A DNA stretch of 64,000 nt from Sinomonas terrae (GTDB lineage Bacteria; Actinomycetota; Actinomycetes; Actinomycetales; Micrococcaceae), in contig NZ_JAKZBV010000001.1 in the NCBI RefSeq assembly GCF_022539255.1, forward strand, positions 868,001 to 932,000, written 5' to 3'. The position numbers were made by a program, and so were the translations under genes. Shown one piece after another: positions 23,597-31,736 of the stretch. Below the pieces are notes generated by a model, which worked only from the letters and a program-made list of their open reading frames with translations, searched no databases and was not told where the DNA came from. Positions within the stretch are counted from its first letter, which is position 1, and every line of letters starts with the position of its first letter.

Positions 23597-24697
23597 GTGA
23601 CGAACACTGAACACAGCTGGACCCAAGCGGGGCACGGCAGCCGCGAGAGCGTCGAGCCGGCCCCGACCACGACGGCGATCGCCGCCGGGATCCAGCTGCC
23701 CGCCGGATTCGCCGCGATTGCGGGCGACCCCGACCTCGGCCCTGCGATCATGACGAGCATGGCCCGGGTCGAGAAGCGCCTGCGCGAGGCCATCTCCAAC
23801 TCCGACCCTCTCGCGGACGCGACGAGCCGGCATCTCGTCGAGGCCGGCGGCAAGCGGATCCGGCCCCTGCTCACGCTCCTGTGCTCGCACCTCGGGGACT
23901 GGACGCGGCCCGAGGTCCTGCAGGCCGCGGCCGTCGTCGAGCTCACGCATCTCGCAACCCTGTATCACGACGACGTGATGGATTCGGCCCCCTACCGCCG
24001 CGGCGCTCCCACCGCCCACGAGGTATGGGGCAACACCGTGGCGATCCTTACCGGCGACCTCATCTTCGCGCGGGCCTCGATCCTCGTCTCCGAGCTCGGC
24101 GGGCGCGCCCTCTCGATCCAGGCCCGGACGTTCGAGCGGCTATGCCTCGGCCAGCTCCACGAGACCGTGGGGCCGCGTGAGGATCAGGATCCCGTGGAGC
24201 ACTACCTCTCAGTGCTCGCCGACAAGACCGGCTCGCTCATCGCGGCCTCCGGGCAGTTGGGGGCGATTTTCTCCGGTGCGCCCGACGAGTTCGAGCATGT
24301 GCTGGTCAAGTACGGCGAGAACGTGGGGGTCGCGTTCCAGCTGGCCGACGACGTCATCGACGTGACCGGTGGGAAGGGGACCTCTGGGAAGTCTGCAGGG
24401 ACCGACCTGCGGGAAGGCGTGCCCACCCTGCCCGTGCTGCTCCTCCGCCGGGCAGCCGACGGCGGCGACGAATCGGCGCGCGAGGTGCTTCGGCTCATCG
24501 ACGGCGACCTCTCGAGCGACGAGGCCCTCGCCGAGGCCGTCGAGGCGTTGAGCGCCCATCCTGTGACGACCGAGTCGTGGGCCGCGGCGCGCGAGTGGGC
24601 TGGCGCAGCGAAGGCCGCGCTCGCGCCGTTGCCCGAGGGGGTCGTCAAGCAGTCGCTCGCGGCGTTCGCCGACGCAGTGGTGGAGCGCGAGGCGTAG
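23597..24697 (+). CDS. Long-chain polyprenyl diphosphate synthase
   Basis: This 366-residue trans-isoprenyl synthase extends farnesyl diphosphate to the menaquinone side chain. Both aspartate-rich motifs are present: LYHDDVMD in the first half and LADDVID in the second. KRIRPLLTLL precedes the first. The product length cannot be read directly, but homologues in this context give heptaprenyl to nonaprenyl chains. The GTG start has TAGGCT exactly 6 bases upstream, a leaderless promoter of its own although it is close behind the reductase. It is followed by a 481-base gap with hairpins. Confidence 0.92.
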   Translation: MTNTEHSWTQAGHGSRESVEPAPTTTAIAAGIQLPAGFAAIAGDPDLGPAIMTSMARVEKRLREAISNSDPLADATSRHLVEAGGKRIRPLLTLLCSHLGDWTRPEVLQAAAVVELTHLATLYHDDVMDSAPYRRGAPTAHEVWGNTVAILTGDLIFARASILVSELGGRALSIQARTFERLCLGQLHETVGPREDQDPVEHYLSVLADKTGSLIAASGQLGAIFSGAPDEFEHVLVKYGENVGVAFQLADDVIDVTGGKGTSGKSAGTDLREGVPTLPVLLLRRAADGGDESAREVLRLIDGDLSSDEALAEAVEALSAHPVTTESWAAAREWAGAAKAALAPLPEGVVKQSLAAFADAVVEREA

Positions 24698-25178
24698 TTC
24701 GGGCGGCCTAACTCGGGCGTTCGGGAGGGAACCTGCTCCCGGCTGCGCCCGGGATTTGAACGGTCTGGCTCTGGAATTAAACGGTTGGGCCCTGGTTGGC
24801 GGCAATGCCGCTTCCCAGGGCCCGTTTCCGTTCGCACCCGAATCCACTGGAGGCTGAAGTGGATCCAGTAACAAGCTTATGACCAGATCTGTCATAGGTC
24901 CAGTGGGTTCGGTCAACTTTTTTTCGAACCACCGGTTCTGGACCCGCAAGCCAGCGGTTGTCCAGCGGTTGTCCAGATAGAGCGTCCTGCCGACTCCGCC
25001 CTGCTTCCTTCTCCGGCAAGGCTGAGGACATGGGCAAGGGGCGCGGGACCGGAAGCTTCACCTCGCATGCGGCAATGGCCTGGCAGCTGCGTCCGACCAG
25101 GAGATCGTGGACCACCGTGCAGGCGGGGCTAGCGGGAGGTCCTGGAGGGACGGGCTGGAGGTAAGCAGCCCGCAGCTG
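24698..25178. other. 481-base gap with several hairpins and short repeats, no gene seen
   Basis: No plausible coding frame is seen. From left to right it holds two similar 22-bp blocks (TGAACGGTCTGG and TAAACGGTTGGG types), a strong hairpin at 24787-24823, a palindrome TATGAC-N7-GTCATA at 24878-24896, a long imperfect hairpin at 24898-24943 around a run of seven T, and a perfect tandem 11-bp repeat (CCAGCGGTTGT) at 24951-24972. The flanking genes converge, so the palindrome has no obvious promoter to control. It may be the relic of a lost gene or mobile element, or encode a structured RNA. Confidence 0.55.
24787..24823 (+). terminator. Strong hairpin after the polyprenyl synthase gene
   Basis: Outer stem GGGCCCTGG/CCAGGGCCC with an inner stem GCGGC/GCCGC, followed by GTTTCC. 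It is a likely terminator of the menG-MenJ-polyprenyl synthase unit, although the U-tract is short. Confidence 0.6.
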
Positions 25179-25619
25179 CTAGACGTGCTCCTCTTCGTCG
25201 TCTTCGGCGGTCGAGAAGACCCACTCGAACATGTCGAACGTGAACTCGGAGAAGGTCCCGTCCTCGGACACCCACTCGCCCCGGGCGTTGTTCTTGCGGT
25301 AGACGATCGGGTCCGGCACGCGGAGATCCCCCGAGCGGAGGCCCCAGGTGAACTGCTCGTCCTCGTCTTCGAGGAACATGAGGAAGCCCTCTTCGTCGAT
25401 CTCGAGCTCCTCCGGGTCCCAGAAGTAGTGGTACGCCTCCATGAGTTCCGAGCTGCCGAGGGCGAGGTAGAACTCGCGCAGCACAAGCGGGATCGTGAAG
25501 GCGTGCTCCTCGAGGGCCTCGTCGAGCTCGTCCTCGGAGATCCCGTCGCTCGGCTTCCACGGATCGCCGAGGTACTTGGGGACAAGCGCGCGGAACTTAT
25601 CCAAGAACATCTCGCTCAT
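25179..25619 (-). CDS. Small acidic protein, possibly SUKH/SMI1-like
   Basis: This is a 146-residue, very acidic protein. TIPLVLREFYLALGSS followed by a Trp/Tyr-rich middle (YHYFWDPEELEIDEEGF) is reminiscent of the SMI1/KNR4 (SUKH) fold, in which a helix with a LP..LR.FY pattern starts the domain. The tail is Asp/Glu-rich (AEDDEEEHV). SUKH proteins are often immunity proteins, but no toxin gene is nearby. The assignment rests on pattern resemblance only. TAGGAT stands exactly 6 bases before the ATG, so it looks leaderless; the divergent chelatase gene has the same layout, giving back-to-back promoters in a 58-base gap. Confidence 0.6.
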   Translation of the reverse strand: MSEMFLDKFRALVPKYLGDPWKPSDGISEDELDEALEEHAFTIPLVLREFYLALGSSELMEAYHYFWDPEELEIDEEGFLMFLEDEDEQFTWGLRSGDLRVPDPIVYRKNNARGEWVSEDGTFSEFTFDMFEWVFSTAEDDEEEHV

Positions 25620-25677
25620 GCCTTTATCCTAGCCAGTCGGCCCCGCCTCGGACCCGTGCCCCCGGTAGGCTCCACCT

Positions 25678-26364
25678 ATGACCCAGCCGATCCTCGTCGC
25701 GTGCGCCCACGGAACGAGCAACCCCGATGGCAAGGCCGCGATCCTCCGGGTCGTCGAGGAGCTCCGCGATGCGCGGCCGGACGTCACGGTTCTCGACGCC
25801 TACGTCGACGTCCACGGCCCCGAGCTGCCCGAGGTCGTCGGAGGCCTTCCCGCGGAGGCACCCGCCGTCGTCGTCCCGCTCCTCTTGAGCGTGGGCTACC
25901 ACGTGAAGGTGGACATCGGCAGGGCGGTCAAGTCTCGGGAACGGACGACGGCAGCCGCGCCCCTCGGTCCCGATCCCCGGCTTGCGCAGGTGCTCGCCGC
26001 GCGGCTCGCCGAGGCGGATCTGGGACCGGACGACGCCGTCGTGCTCGCGGCTGCGGGTTCCTCCAACCCGGCGGCGGCGGACGACGTCGAGCGCCTCGCC
26101 GACATGCTGCGTCACCTCATCCCCAACCGGATCCTGCCCGCCTATGGCGCGAGCGCGGAGCCGAGCGTCCCTGACGCAGTTGCGGAGCTCCGCGCGGAGG
26201 AGGTGAGCCGGATCGTCGTCGCGAGCTACCTCCTCGCGCCGGGCTACTTCCATGACCAGCTCGCGAAGGCCGGCGCGGACGCCGTCGCCCCGCCCCTGCT
26301 TCCGGCTCCCGAGGTCGCGCAGATCGCGCTTGATCGCTTCGAGGCGGCCCTCGCCGCGCTGTGA
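25678..26364 (+). CDS. Sirohydrochlorin chelatase (CbiX/SirB-like)
   Basis: This 228-residue class II chelatase probably inserts iron into sirohydrochlorin to give siroheme for the sulfite reductase encoded next. The N-terminal active-site histidine is in ACAHGTSNPDG, and the second conserved histidine in VGYHVKVDIG. The second half repeats the fold (YLLAPGYFHDQL), giving the two-domain CbiX-long shape. TAGGCT lies exactly 6 bases before the ATG. It is separated from the sulfite reductase gene by 134 bases that hold a promoter. A separate synthase gene downstream supplies the uroporphyrinogen methylation and oxidation steps. Confidence 0.87.
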   Translation: MTQPILVACAHGTSNPDGKAAILRVVEELRDARPDVTVLDAYVDVHGPELPEVVGGLPAEAPAVVVPLLLSVGYHVKVDIGRAVKSRERTTAAAPLGPDPRLAQVLAARLAEADLGPDDAVVLAAAGSSNPAAADDVERLADMLRHLIPNRILPAYGASAEPSVPDAVAELRAEEVSRIVVASYLLAPGYFHDQLAKAGADAVAPPLLPAPEVAQIALDRFEAALAAL

Positions 26365-26385
26365 TGGTGGCACGAGGCCAAGCGG

Positions 26386-26445
26386 TGAGGGCTGGCCCGG
26401 TCAAGGGGCGTGACGCGAATACGAAGAAATGTGTCCCTCGGTGAC
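26386..26445 (+). CDS. Possible 19-codon leader ORF before the sulfite reductase gene
   Basis: A GTG-started frame encodes MRAGPVKGRDANTKKCVPR. It has a cysteine codon four from the end and lies just before a TGTCCC...GGGACA stem. Cysteine-containing leader ORFs regulate sulfur genes in other actinobacteria, but no -10 box or ribosome site is visible here, so chance is quite possible. Confidence 0.2.
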
Positions 26446-26498
26446 ATCGCGTTGCACCTCTCTGGGGACACGCCCGGGGCGGTCCGTACCCTCGAATC

Positions 26499-28226
26499 AT
26501 GACTGACACAGCCATTGCCGCGCGCACCGAACGGCCCTCCCGGCCTCGTTCCTCGAAGCCCAACGGGCAGTGGAAGGTCGACGGTATGGAGCCGCTCAAC
26601 GGCACCGAGGTCATGAAGCAGGCGGACGACGGCCTGAACGTCCGGGAGCGGATCGAGAACATCTACGCCAAGGGCGGCTTCGATTCCATCGACCCCACCG
26701 ACCTTCACGGCCGCTTCCGCTGGTGGGGCCTCTACACTCAGCGCAAGCCCGGGATCGACGGCGGCAAGACCGCGGTCCTCGAGCCCGAGGAGCTCGAGGA
26801 CCGCTACTTCATGATGCGCGTGCGCATCGACGGCGGCGCGCTCACGACCGAGCAGCTCCGCGTCATCGGCGGCATCTCGCGTGACTTCGCGCGGGGCAGC
26901 GCCGACATCACGGACCGCCAGAACATCCAGCTCCACTGGGTCGAGATCGAGAATGTGCCTGAGATCTGGCGCCGCCTCGAGGGCGTGGGCCTCCGCACGA
27001 CCGAGGCCTGCGGCGACGTCCCGCGCGTCATCCTCGGCTCGCCGGTCGCCGGCATTGCCGCGGACGAGATCCTCGACCCTACGCCGGCGATCCGCGAGAT
27101 CTCAGAGCGCTACATCGGCGACCCGAGCTTCGCGAACCTCCCGCGCAAGTACAAGACTGCCCTCACCGGCCACCCGAGCCAGGACGTGGTCCACGAGATC
27201 AACGACGTCGCTTTCGTGGGCGTGGTCCACCCCGAGCTCGGCGCCGGCTTCGACCTCTGGGTTGGTGGCGGCCTCTCGACCTCGGCCCACCTCGCCCAGC
27301 GTCTTGGCGCCTTCGTCGAACCGTCGCGCGCCGCCGAGGTGTGGGTCGGCGTGACGAGCATCTTCCGCGACTACGGCTACCGCCGGCTCCGCAACCGCGC
27401 CCGCCTCAAGTACCTCATGGCCGACTGGGGTGCCGAGAAGTTCCGGCACATCCTCGAGACCGAGTACCTTTCATCCCCGCTTCCCGATGGCCCCGCCGCC
27501 AAGAAGCCGACGACGCCGGGCGACCACGTGGGCGTGCACCGCCAGAAGGACGGGCGCTTCTACGTCGGCGCGACCCCGACCGTAGGCCGGGTGTCCGGCG
27601 ACGTCCTGCTGAAGCTCGCCGACCTCATCGAGGCGCACGGCTCGCAGCGGCTCCGCACAACGCCGCACCAGAAGGTCGTCGTCCTCGACGTCGAGGAGGA
27701 CCGCGTCGAGTCGCTCGTCGCCGGTCTCGAGGAGCTCGGCCTCTACGCCGACCCGAGCCCTTGGCGCCGTTCGACCATCGCCTGCACCGGCATCGAGTTC
27801 TGCAAGCTCGCCATCGTGGATACGAAGGGCACGGCAAGCAACGCGATCGACGAGCTCGAGAAGCGGTTTGCCGACGACAAGGGCGGCCCGAACGGACTGC
27901 TCAAGCCGCTCACGCTCCACATCAATGGCTGCCCCAACTCGTGCGCCCGCATCCAGACGGCGGACATCGGGCTCAAGGGCCAGCTGCTGCCTGACGGCAA
28001 CGGCGGCCAGACCCCGGGCTTCCAGGTGCACCTCGGCGGCGGTCTCGCCTCCGACACGCGCGAAGAGGCCGGGACCGGCCGGACCGTCCGCGGCCTCAAG
28101 GTCACCACCGACGACCTTCCCGACTACGTCGAGCGCGTCACTCGGCGGTACCTCGCCGAGCGGGCCAATGAGGACCAGAGCTTTGCCGAATGGGCGCTCG
28201 CGGCCGAGGAGGAGGCCCTCCAGTGA
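26499..28226 (+). CDS. sir: Ferredoxin-dependent sulfite reductase
   Basis: This 575-residue siroheme/4Fe-4S enzyme reduces sulfite to sulfide for cysteine synthesis. The cluster ligands are in ACTGIEFC (C-x5-C) and NGCPNSCAR (C-x3-C), and the first substrate-binding half has DFARGSADITDRQNIQLH. The sequence fits the single-subunit ferredoxin-type reductase of actinobacteria. The lack of a CysJ flavoprotein nearby, and the FprA-type ferredoxin reductase gene 8 kb downstream, support ferredoxin as the donor. TACCCT exactly 6 bases before the ATG suggests a leaderless start. The stop overlaps cysH by 4 bases. Confidence 0.93.
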   Translation: MTDTAIAARTERPSRPRSSKPNGQWKVDGMEPLNGTEVMKQADDGLNVRERIENIYAKGGFDSIDPTDLHGRFRWWGLYTQRKPGIDGGKTAVLEPEELEDRYFMMRVRIDGGALTTEQLRVIGGISRDFARGSADITDRQNIQLHWVEIENVPEIWRRLEGVGLRTTEACGDVPRVILGSPVAGIAADEILDPTPAIREISERYIGDPSFANLPRKYKTALTGHPSQDVVHEINDVAFVGVVHPELGAGFDLWVGGGLSTSAHLAQRLGAFVEPSRAAEVWVGVTSIFRDYGYRRLRNRARLKYLMADWGAEKFRHILETEYLSSPLPDGPAAKKPTTPGDHVGVHRQKDGRFYVGATPTVGRVSGDVLLKLADLIEAHGSQRLRTTPHQKVVVLDVEEDRVESLVAGLEELGLYADPSPWRRSTIACTGIEFCKLAIVDTKGTASNAIDELEKRFADDKGGPNGLLKPLTLHINGCPNSCARIQTADIGLKGQLLPDGNGGQTPGFQVHLGGGLASDTREEAGTGRTVRGLKVTTDDLPDYVERVTRRYLAERANEDQSFAEWALAAEEEALQ

Positions 28227-28927
28227 GCAAGAGATCTCTCGAGGAACTCCGTGCCCTCGCCGAGGCCGGCGCCGCCGAGCTCGGCTGGGAGGCGTCCGCG
28301 GACGAGGTGATCGGCTGGGTGGCGAGGAACTTCGCCACCCAGGCCACCGCCGTCGCCTGCTCCATGGCCGACGCCGTGCTGCCGGCGCTCGTCGCGGACC
28401 AGCTCCCGGGCGTCGACGTCCTGTTCCTGGACACCGGCTACCACTTCCCGGAGACCTACAAGACGAGGAACGACGTCGCGGAGAACCTTCGCGTCAACAT
28501 CGTCGACGTGCTGCCGCAGCAGACGGTGGCTGAGCAGGACGCGTCGGAGGGCAAAGACCTCTTCTCCCGTGATCCCGCACGGTGCTGCGCCCTGCGCAAG
28601 GTCGAGCCCCTGCACCGCTCCCTCCAGGGCTACGAGCTGTGGTTCACCGGTGTGCGCCGCGATGAGGCCCCGACCCGCACCAACACACCCCTCGTGACGT
28701 TCGACGAGAAGAACGGCCTCGTCAAGGTCAACCCTGTCGCGCCGTGGTCCTTCGACCAGCTCGTCCAGTACTCCGAGGACAACCTGCTCCCCGTCAACCC
28801 CCTCCTTGCCCAGGGGTTCCTCTCGATCGGCTGCGCGCCGTGTACCCGCGCGGTAGCCCCAGGAGAAGACCCCCGAGCCGGCCGCTGGTCCGGCACCGAC
28901 AAGACAGAATGCGGACTTCACGTATGA
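28223..28927 (+). CDS. cysH: Adenylylsulfate (APS) reductase, CysH family
   Basis: This 234-residue thioredoxin-dependent reductase converts activated sulfate to sulfite. It has the PAPS-reductase fold, with CSMADAVLPAL and FLDTGYHFPETY. The paired cysteines RCCALRKVEPL and CAPCTR bind a 4Fe-4S cluster, the hallmark of APS-preferring enzymes. The catalytic cysteine is in the C-terminal TECGLH. The GTG start at 28223 overlaps the sulfite reductase stop. With no CysC seen, APS as direct substrate is consistent. The stop overlaps the cysD start (ATGA). Confidence 0.94.
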   Translation: MSKRSLEELRALAEAGAAELGWEASADEVIGWVARNFATQATAVACSMADAVLPALVADQLPGVDVLFLDTGYHFPETYKTRNDVAENLRVNIVDVLPQQTVAEQDASEGKDLFSRDPARCCALRKVEPLHRSLQGYELWFTGVRRDEAPTRTNTPLVTFDEKNGLVKVNPVAPWSFDQLVQYSEDNLLPVNPLLAQGFLSIGCAPCTRAVAPGEDPRAGRWSGTDKTECGLHV

Positions 28928-30009
28928 GCACCTACACCAACGAGAGCCTCGGTGCGGTCGAGGACCTGAGCGAGGCTGGCGTGCCCACTGAGGCTGGAGC
29001 GGGCAACGCCGCCCCGGGAGTGGCATCGGGCCTTAACGAGCCGCGCGCTGGGCAGATCGCAGATCACCCGCGCGGCGATGGGGCGGGGGCGGCATTGCCC
29101 GCGGAAGCGGGAGCCGAGCACCTAGGCCTCCTCGACGCGCTCGAGGCCGAGTCCATCCACATCATCCGCGAGGTCGTCGCCGAGTTCGAGCGTCCCGCGA
29201 TGCTGTTCTCGGGCGGCAAGGACTCGGTGGTCATGCTGCACCTTGCGGCGAAGGCGTTCTGGCCCGGGAAGATCCCGTTCCCCGTGCTGCACGTGGACAC
29301 GGGCCACAACTTCCCCGAGGTGCTCGACTTCCGCGACCGGACGGTCGCGCGGCTAGGGCTCAAGCTCGTGGTCGGGTCAGTGCAGGAGTACATCGACCGA
29401 GGCGAGCTCCAGGAGCGTGCCGACGGGACGCGCAACCCGCTCCAGACCGTCCCGCTCCTCGAGACGATCGCCGCGAATAAGTTCGACGCCGTGTTCGGCG
29501 GCGGCCGCCGCGACGAGGACAAGGCGCGCGCCAAGGAGCGCATCCTCTCGCTGCGCGACGAGTTCGGCCAGTGGGATCCACGCAACCAGCGCCCCGAGCT
29601 GTGGAACCTCTACAACGGCCGCCACACGGTGGGCCAGCATGTCCGCGCTTTCCCGATCAGCAACTGGACCGAGCTCGACATCTGGCGGTACATCGAGCGC
29701 GAGGGCATCGAGCTGCCGAGCATCTACTACGCGCATGACCGCGACGTGTTCCAGCGCGACGGCATGTGGCGCGCCGTGGGCGAGGTGAGCCTGCCGCGCG
29801 AGGGGGAGGACGTCGTCGTCCGCACCGTGCGATACCGCACGGTGGGTGACATGTCCTGCACGGGGGCCGTGCTCTCGGACGCCTTCACGGTGGCCGATGT
29901 GGTGCGCGAGGTCGCGGCGTCGACCCTCACGGAGCGCGGCGCGACCCGCGCCGACGACAGGATTTCCGAAGCGGCAATGGAAGACCGCAAGAAGGACGGG
30001 TACTTCTGA
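28924..30009 (+). CDS. cysD: Sulfate adenylyltransferase, small subunit
   Basis: This 361-residue subunit carries out ATP-dependent sulfate activation together with CysN. The PP-loop SGGKDSVVMLHL lies near residue 96, and the family motifs HVDTGHNFPEVLDFRD and FGGGRRDEDKARAKER follow. The first 60 residues are an Ala/Gly-rich acidic extension that typical 300-residue CysD proteins lack. The ATG at 28924 overlaps the cysH stop (ATGA), which fixes the start of the extension unless translation begins further in. The extension's role is unknown. The stop overlaps cysN by one base. Confidence 0.93.
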   Translation: MSTYTNESLGAVEDLSEAGVPTEAGAGNAAPGVASGLNEPRAGQIADHPRGDGAGAALPAEAGAEHLGLLDALEAESIHIIREVVAEFERPAMLFSGGKDSVVMLHLAAKAFWPGKIPFPVLHVDTGHNFPEVLDFRDRTVARLGLKLVVGSVQEYIDRGELQERADGTRNPLQTVPLLETIAANKFDAVFGGGRRDEDKARAKERILSLRDEFGQWDPRNQRPELWNLYNGRHTVGQHVRAFPISNWTELDIWRYIEREGIELPSIYYAHDRDVFQRDGMWRAVGEVSLPREGEDVVVRTVRYRTVGDMSCTGAVLSDAFTVADVVREVAASTLTERGATRADDRISEAAMEDRKKDGYF

Positions 30010-31379
30010 TGACTGCTGAAGCAACACTCGAGCAGCCGACACTCGAGCAGGGCACGCTCTTCCGGTTTGCGACCGCGGGCTCGGTCGACGACGGCAAGTC
30101 CACCCTCGTGGGCCGCCTGCTCCACGACTCGAAGGCGATCCTCGCCGACCAGCTCGACGCCGTCGCGCGGACGTCCGAGGCGCGCGGCTTCGGCGGGGAA
30201 AAGGGCGGGCTTGACCTCGCGCTGCTCACCGACGGCCTCCGGGCCGAGCGCGAGCAGGGCATCACGATCGATGTTGCCTACCGGTACTTCGCGACGGACC
30301 GCCGCACGTTCATCCTCGCGGACTGCCCGGGCCACGTGCAGTACACGAAGAACACCGTGACGGGCGCGTCGACGGCCGACGCCGTCGTCCTCCTCATCGA
30401 CGCGCGCAAGGGCGTGCTCGAGCAGACCCGCCGGCACCTCTCGGTCGCCGCGCTCCTGCGCGTGCCGCACGTCGTCGTCGCGGTCAACAAGATCGACCTC
30501 GTCGACTTCTCCGAGTCGGTGTTCGCCTCGATCTCTGCGGATGTCGCGCGGGTTGCTCGGGAGCTGGGGCTGCGCGAGGCGGTCGCCATCCCGGTCTCGG
30601 CGCTCGACGGTGACAACGTGGTCGACCGCTCGGACCGCACCTCCTGGTACACGGGGCCGACTCTGATTGAGCTGCTCGAGTCGCTGCCTGGTACGGACGA
30701 ACTTGACGATGCCCAAGAGCCGTTCCGCTTCCCGGTTCAGACGGTTATCCGGCCGCAGGGCGCGCTCGCGCCGGGGCTGGATGACGCCGAGTTCCGCGAC
30801 TACCGCGCGTATGCGGGGCAGGTCACAGAGGGCATCGTGCGCGTGGGCGACCGCGTGTCCGTGGTGACGCCCGGCCAGGCCTCGCGGGAGACGACCGTGG
30901 TGGGAATCGACGTCGCGGGCCGCTCGCTCGAGGAGGCCGCGGCGCCCCTCTCGGTTGCGCTGCGGCTTGCGGACGAGTTCGATGTGGCGCGCGGGGACAC
31001 GATCGCGGCCGCCGGCACGCTCCCCGAGAGCACCGCGGATCTGTACGGATCGCTCTGCTGGCTCTCGACCAAGCCCCTACGGGAGGGCGCGAGGGTCCTC
31101 GTGAAGCACGGCACCTCGACCGTTCGGGCGTTGGTTCGTTCGGTGACGGGCAAGCTGGACCTCGACAGCTTCGAGGTCACGCCCGCCTCGGGTCTTGAGC
31201 TCAACGACATCGGCGAGGCGCAGCTCCGGCTCGCAGCACCGCTCCCGCTCGAGCCGTACGCTGCCCATCGTCGCACGGGCGCATTCCTCGTGATCGATCC
31301 ACAGGACGGCGCGACGCTCGCCGCCGGCATGGTTCGCGAGCACCCGGGCGATACCGAGGACGAGCGGTACTGGATCTAG
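30009..31379 (+). CDS. cysN: Sulfate adenylyltransferase, GTPase subunit
   Basis: This 456-residue GTPase drives sulfate adenylylation with CysD. Motifs of the elongation-factor-like GTPases are present: P-loop GSVDDGKST near residue 24, GITIDVAYRYF (switch region), DCPGHVQYT and NKIDLVDF. The C-terminal beta-barrel domains follow. It is not fused to an APS kinase domain, which agrees with an APS-reducing pathway. It is the last gene of the sir-cysH-cysD-cysN operon, whose four genes all overlap, and a strong intrinsic terminator follows 45 bases later. Confidence 0.94.
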   Translation: MTAEATLEQPTLEQGTLFRFATAGSVDDGKSTLVGRLLHDSKAILADQLDAVARTSEARGFGGEKGGLDLALLTDGLRAEREQGITIDVAYRYFATDRRTFILADCPGHVQYTKNTVTGASTADAVVLLIDARKGVLEQTRRHLSVAALLRVPHVVVAVNKIDLVDFSESVFASISADVARVARELGLREAVAIPVSALDGDNVVDRSDRTSWYTGPTLIELLESLPGTDELDDAQEPFRFPVQTVIRPQGALAPGLDDAEFRDYRAYAGQVTEGIVRVGDRVSVVTPGQASRETTVVGIDVAGRSLEEAAAPLSVALRLADEFDVARGDTIAAAGTLPESTADLYGSLCWLSTKPLREGARVLVKHGTSTVRALVRSVTGKLDLDSFEVTPASGLELNDIGEAQLRLAAPLPLEPYAAHRRTGAFLVIDPQDGATLAAGMVREHPGDTEDERYWI

Positions 31380-31424
31380 CCTCGCCGCCCGGCGCGCTCC
31401 CGCCCGGTTGTGTTTTCCCAATCA

Positions 31425-31463
31425 GTCCGCGCCGCGGCGTTTCTGCCGCGGCGCGGACTTTTT
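31425..31463 (+). terminator. Intrinsic terminator after cysN
   Basis: Perfect 13-bp stem GTCCGCGCCGCGG/CCGCGGCGCGGAC with an 8-base loop and five T immediately after. This is the best canonical Rho-independent terminator in the window and closes the sir-cysHDN operon. Confidence 0.9.
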
Positions 31464-31610
31464 CGCGTGAGAAACGGGCTGGAGCGGGCCACAGCCAGCC
31501 CTAGACGCCCTCGCCGACCTCTAGGGAGGGCGTCAACGACCCTCTATGACGCCCCATGACGTACGGTGAACGACCGTGACCGGCCCCTTGGGCCCCCCAT
31601 AGCCCCTCCC

Positions 31611-31677
31611 TACGCTGGAATGCATGGTCCGCACCAACCGCCTCGTCACAGCAGGGCGAATGCCCCGATGTCGGGCA
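31611..31677 (+). promoter_or_regulatory. Leaderless promoter and alternative hairpins before the sulfonate transporter
   Basis: TACGCT at 31611-31616 stands 7 bases before a short ATG ORF. Within that ORF, hairpin A (GGGC-GAAT-GCCC, 31654-31665) and the stronger hairpin B (TGCCCCGA / TCGGGCA, 31661-31677) share bases 31661-31665 and so exclude each other. The ORF's only cysteine codon lies in the loop of hairpin B. This is the layout of a translation-controlled attenuator. It is an inference; no expression data are available. Confidence 0.45.
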
Positions 31678-31686
31678 CGTCGCTAG
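31624..31686 (+). CDS. 20-residue leader peptide upstream of ssuA
   Basis: The peptide MVRTNRLVTAGRMPRCRARR is encoded directly at a leaderless promoter. It is Arg-rich with one Cys near the end. Short Arg-rich, Cys-containing leader peptides precede sulfur genes in Streptomyces and mycobacteria, and cysteine-responsive attenuation by leaderless ORFs is known in mycobacteria. The position 50 bases before a sulfonate-type transporter fits that role. It is too short to judge by codon use. Confidence 0.45.
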   Translation: MVRTNRLVTAGRMPRCRARR

Positions 31687-31736
31687 GCCCGCATCAGACC
31701 TCCCGACCTATTTCCAGCGAGACCCGAGGACTCACC

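Noticed and set aside
24958..25164. 68-codon open frame in the gap before the SUKH-like gene
   Set aside because: No ribosome site, no -10 box at the right distance and a low-complexity Arg/Gly/Ser sequence.
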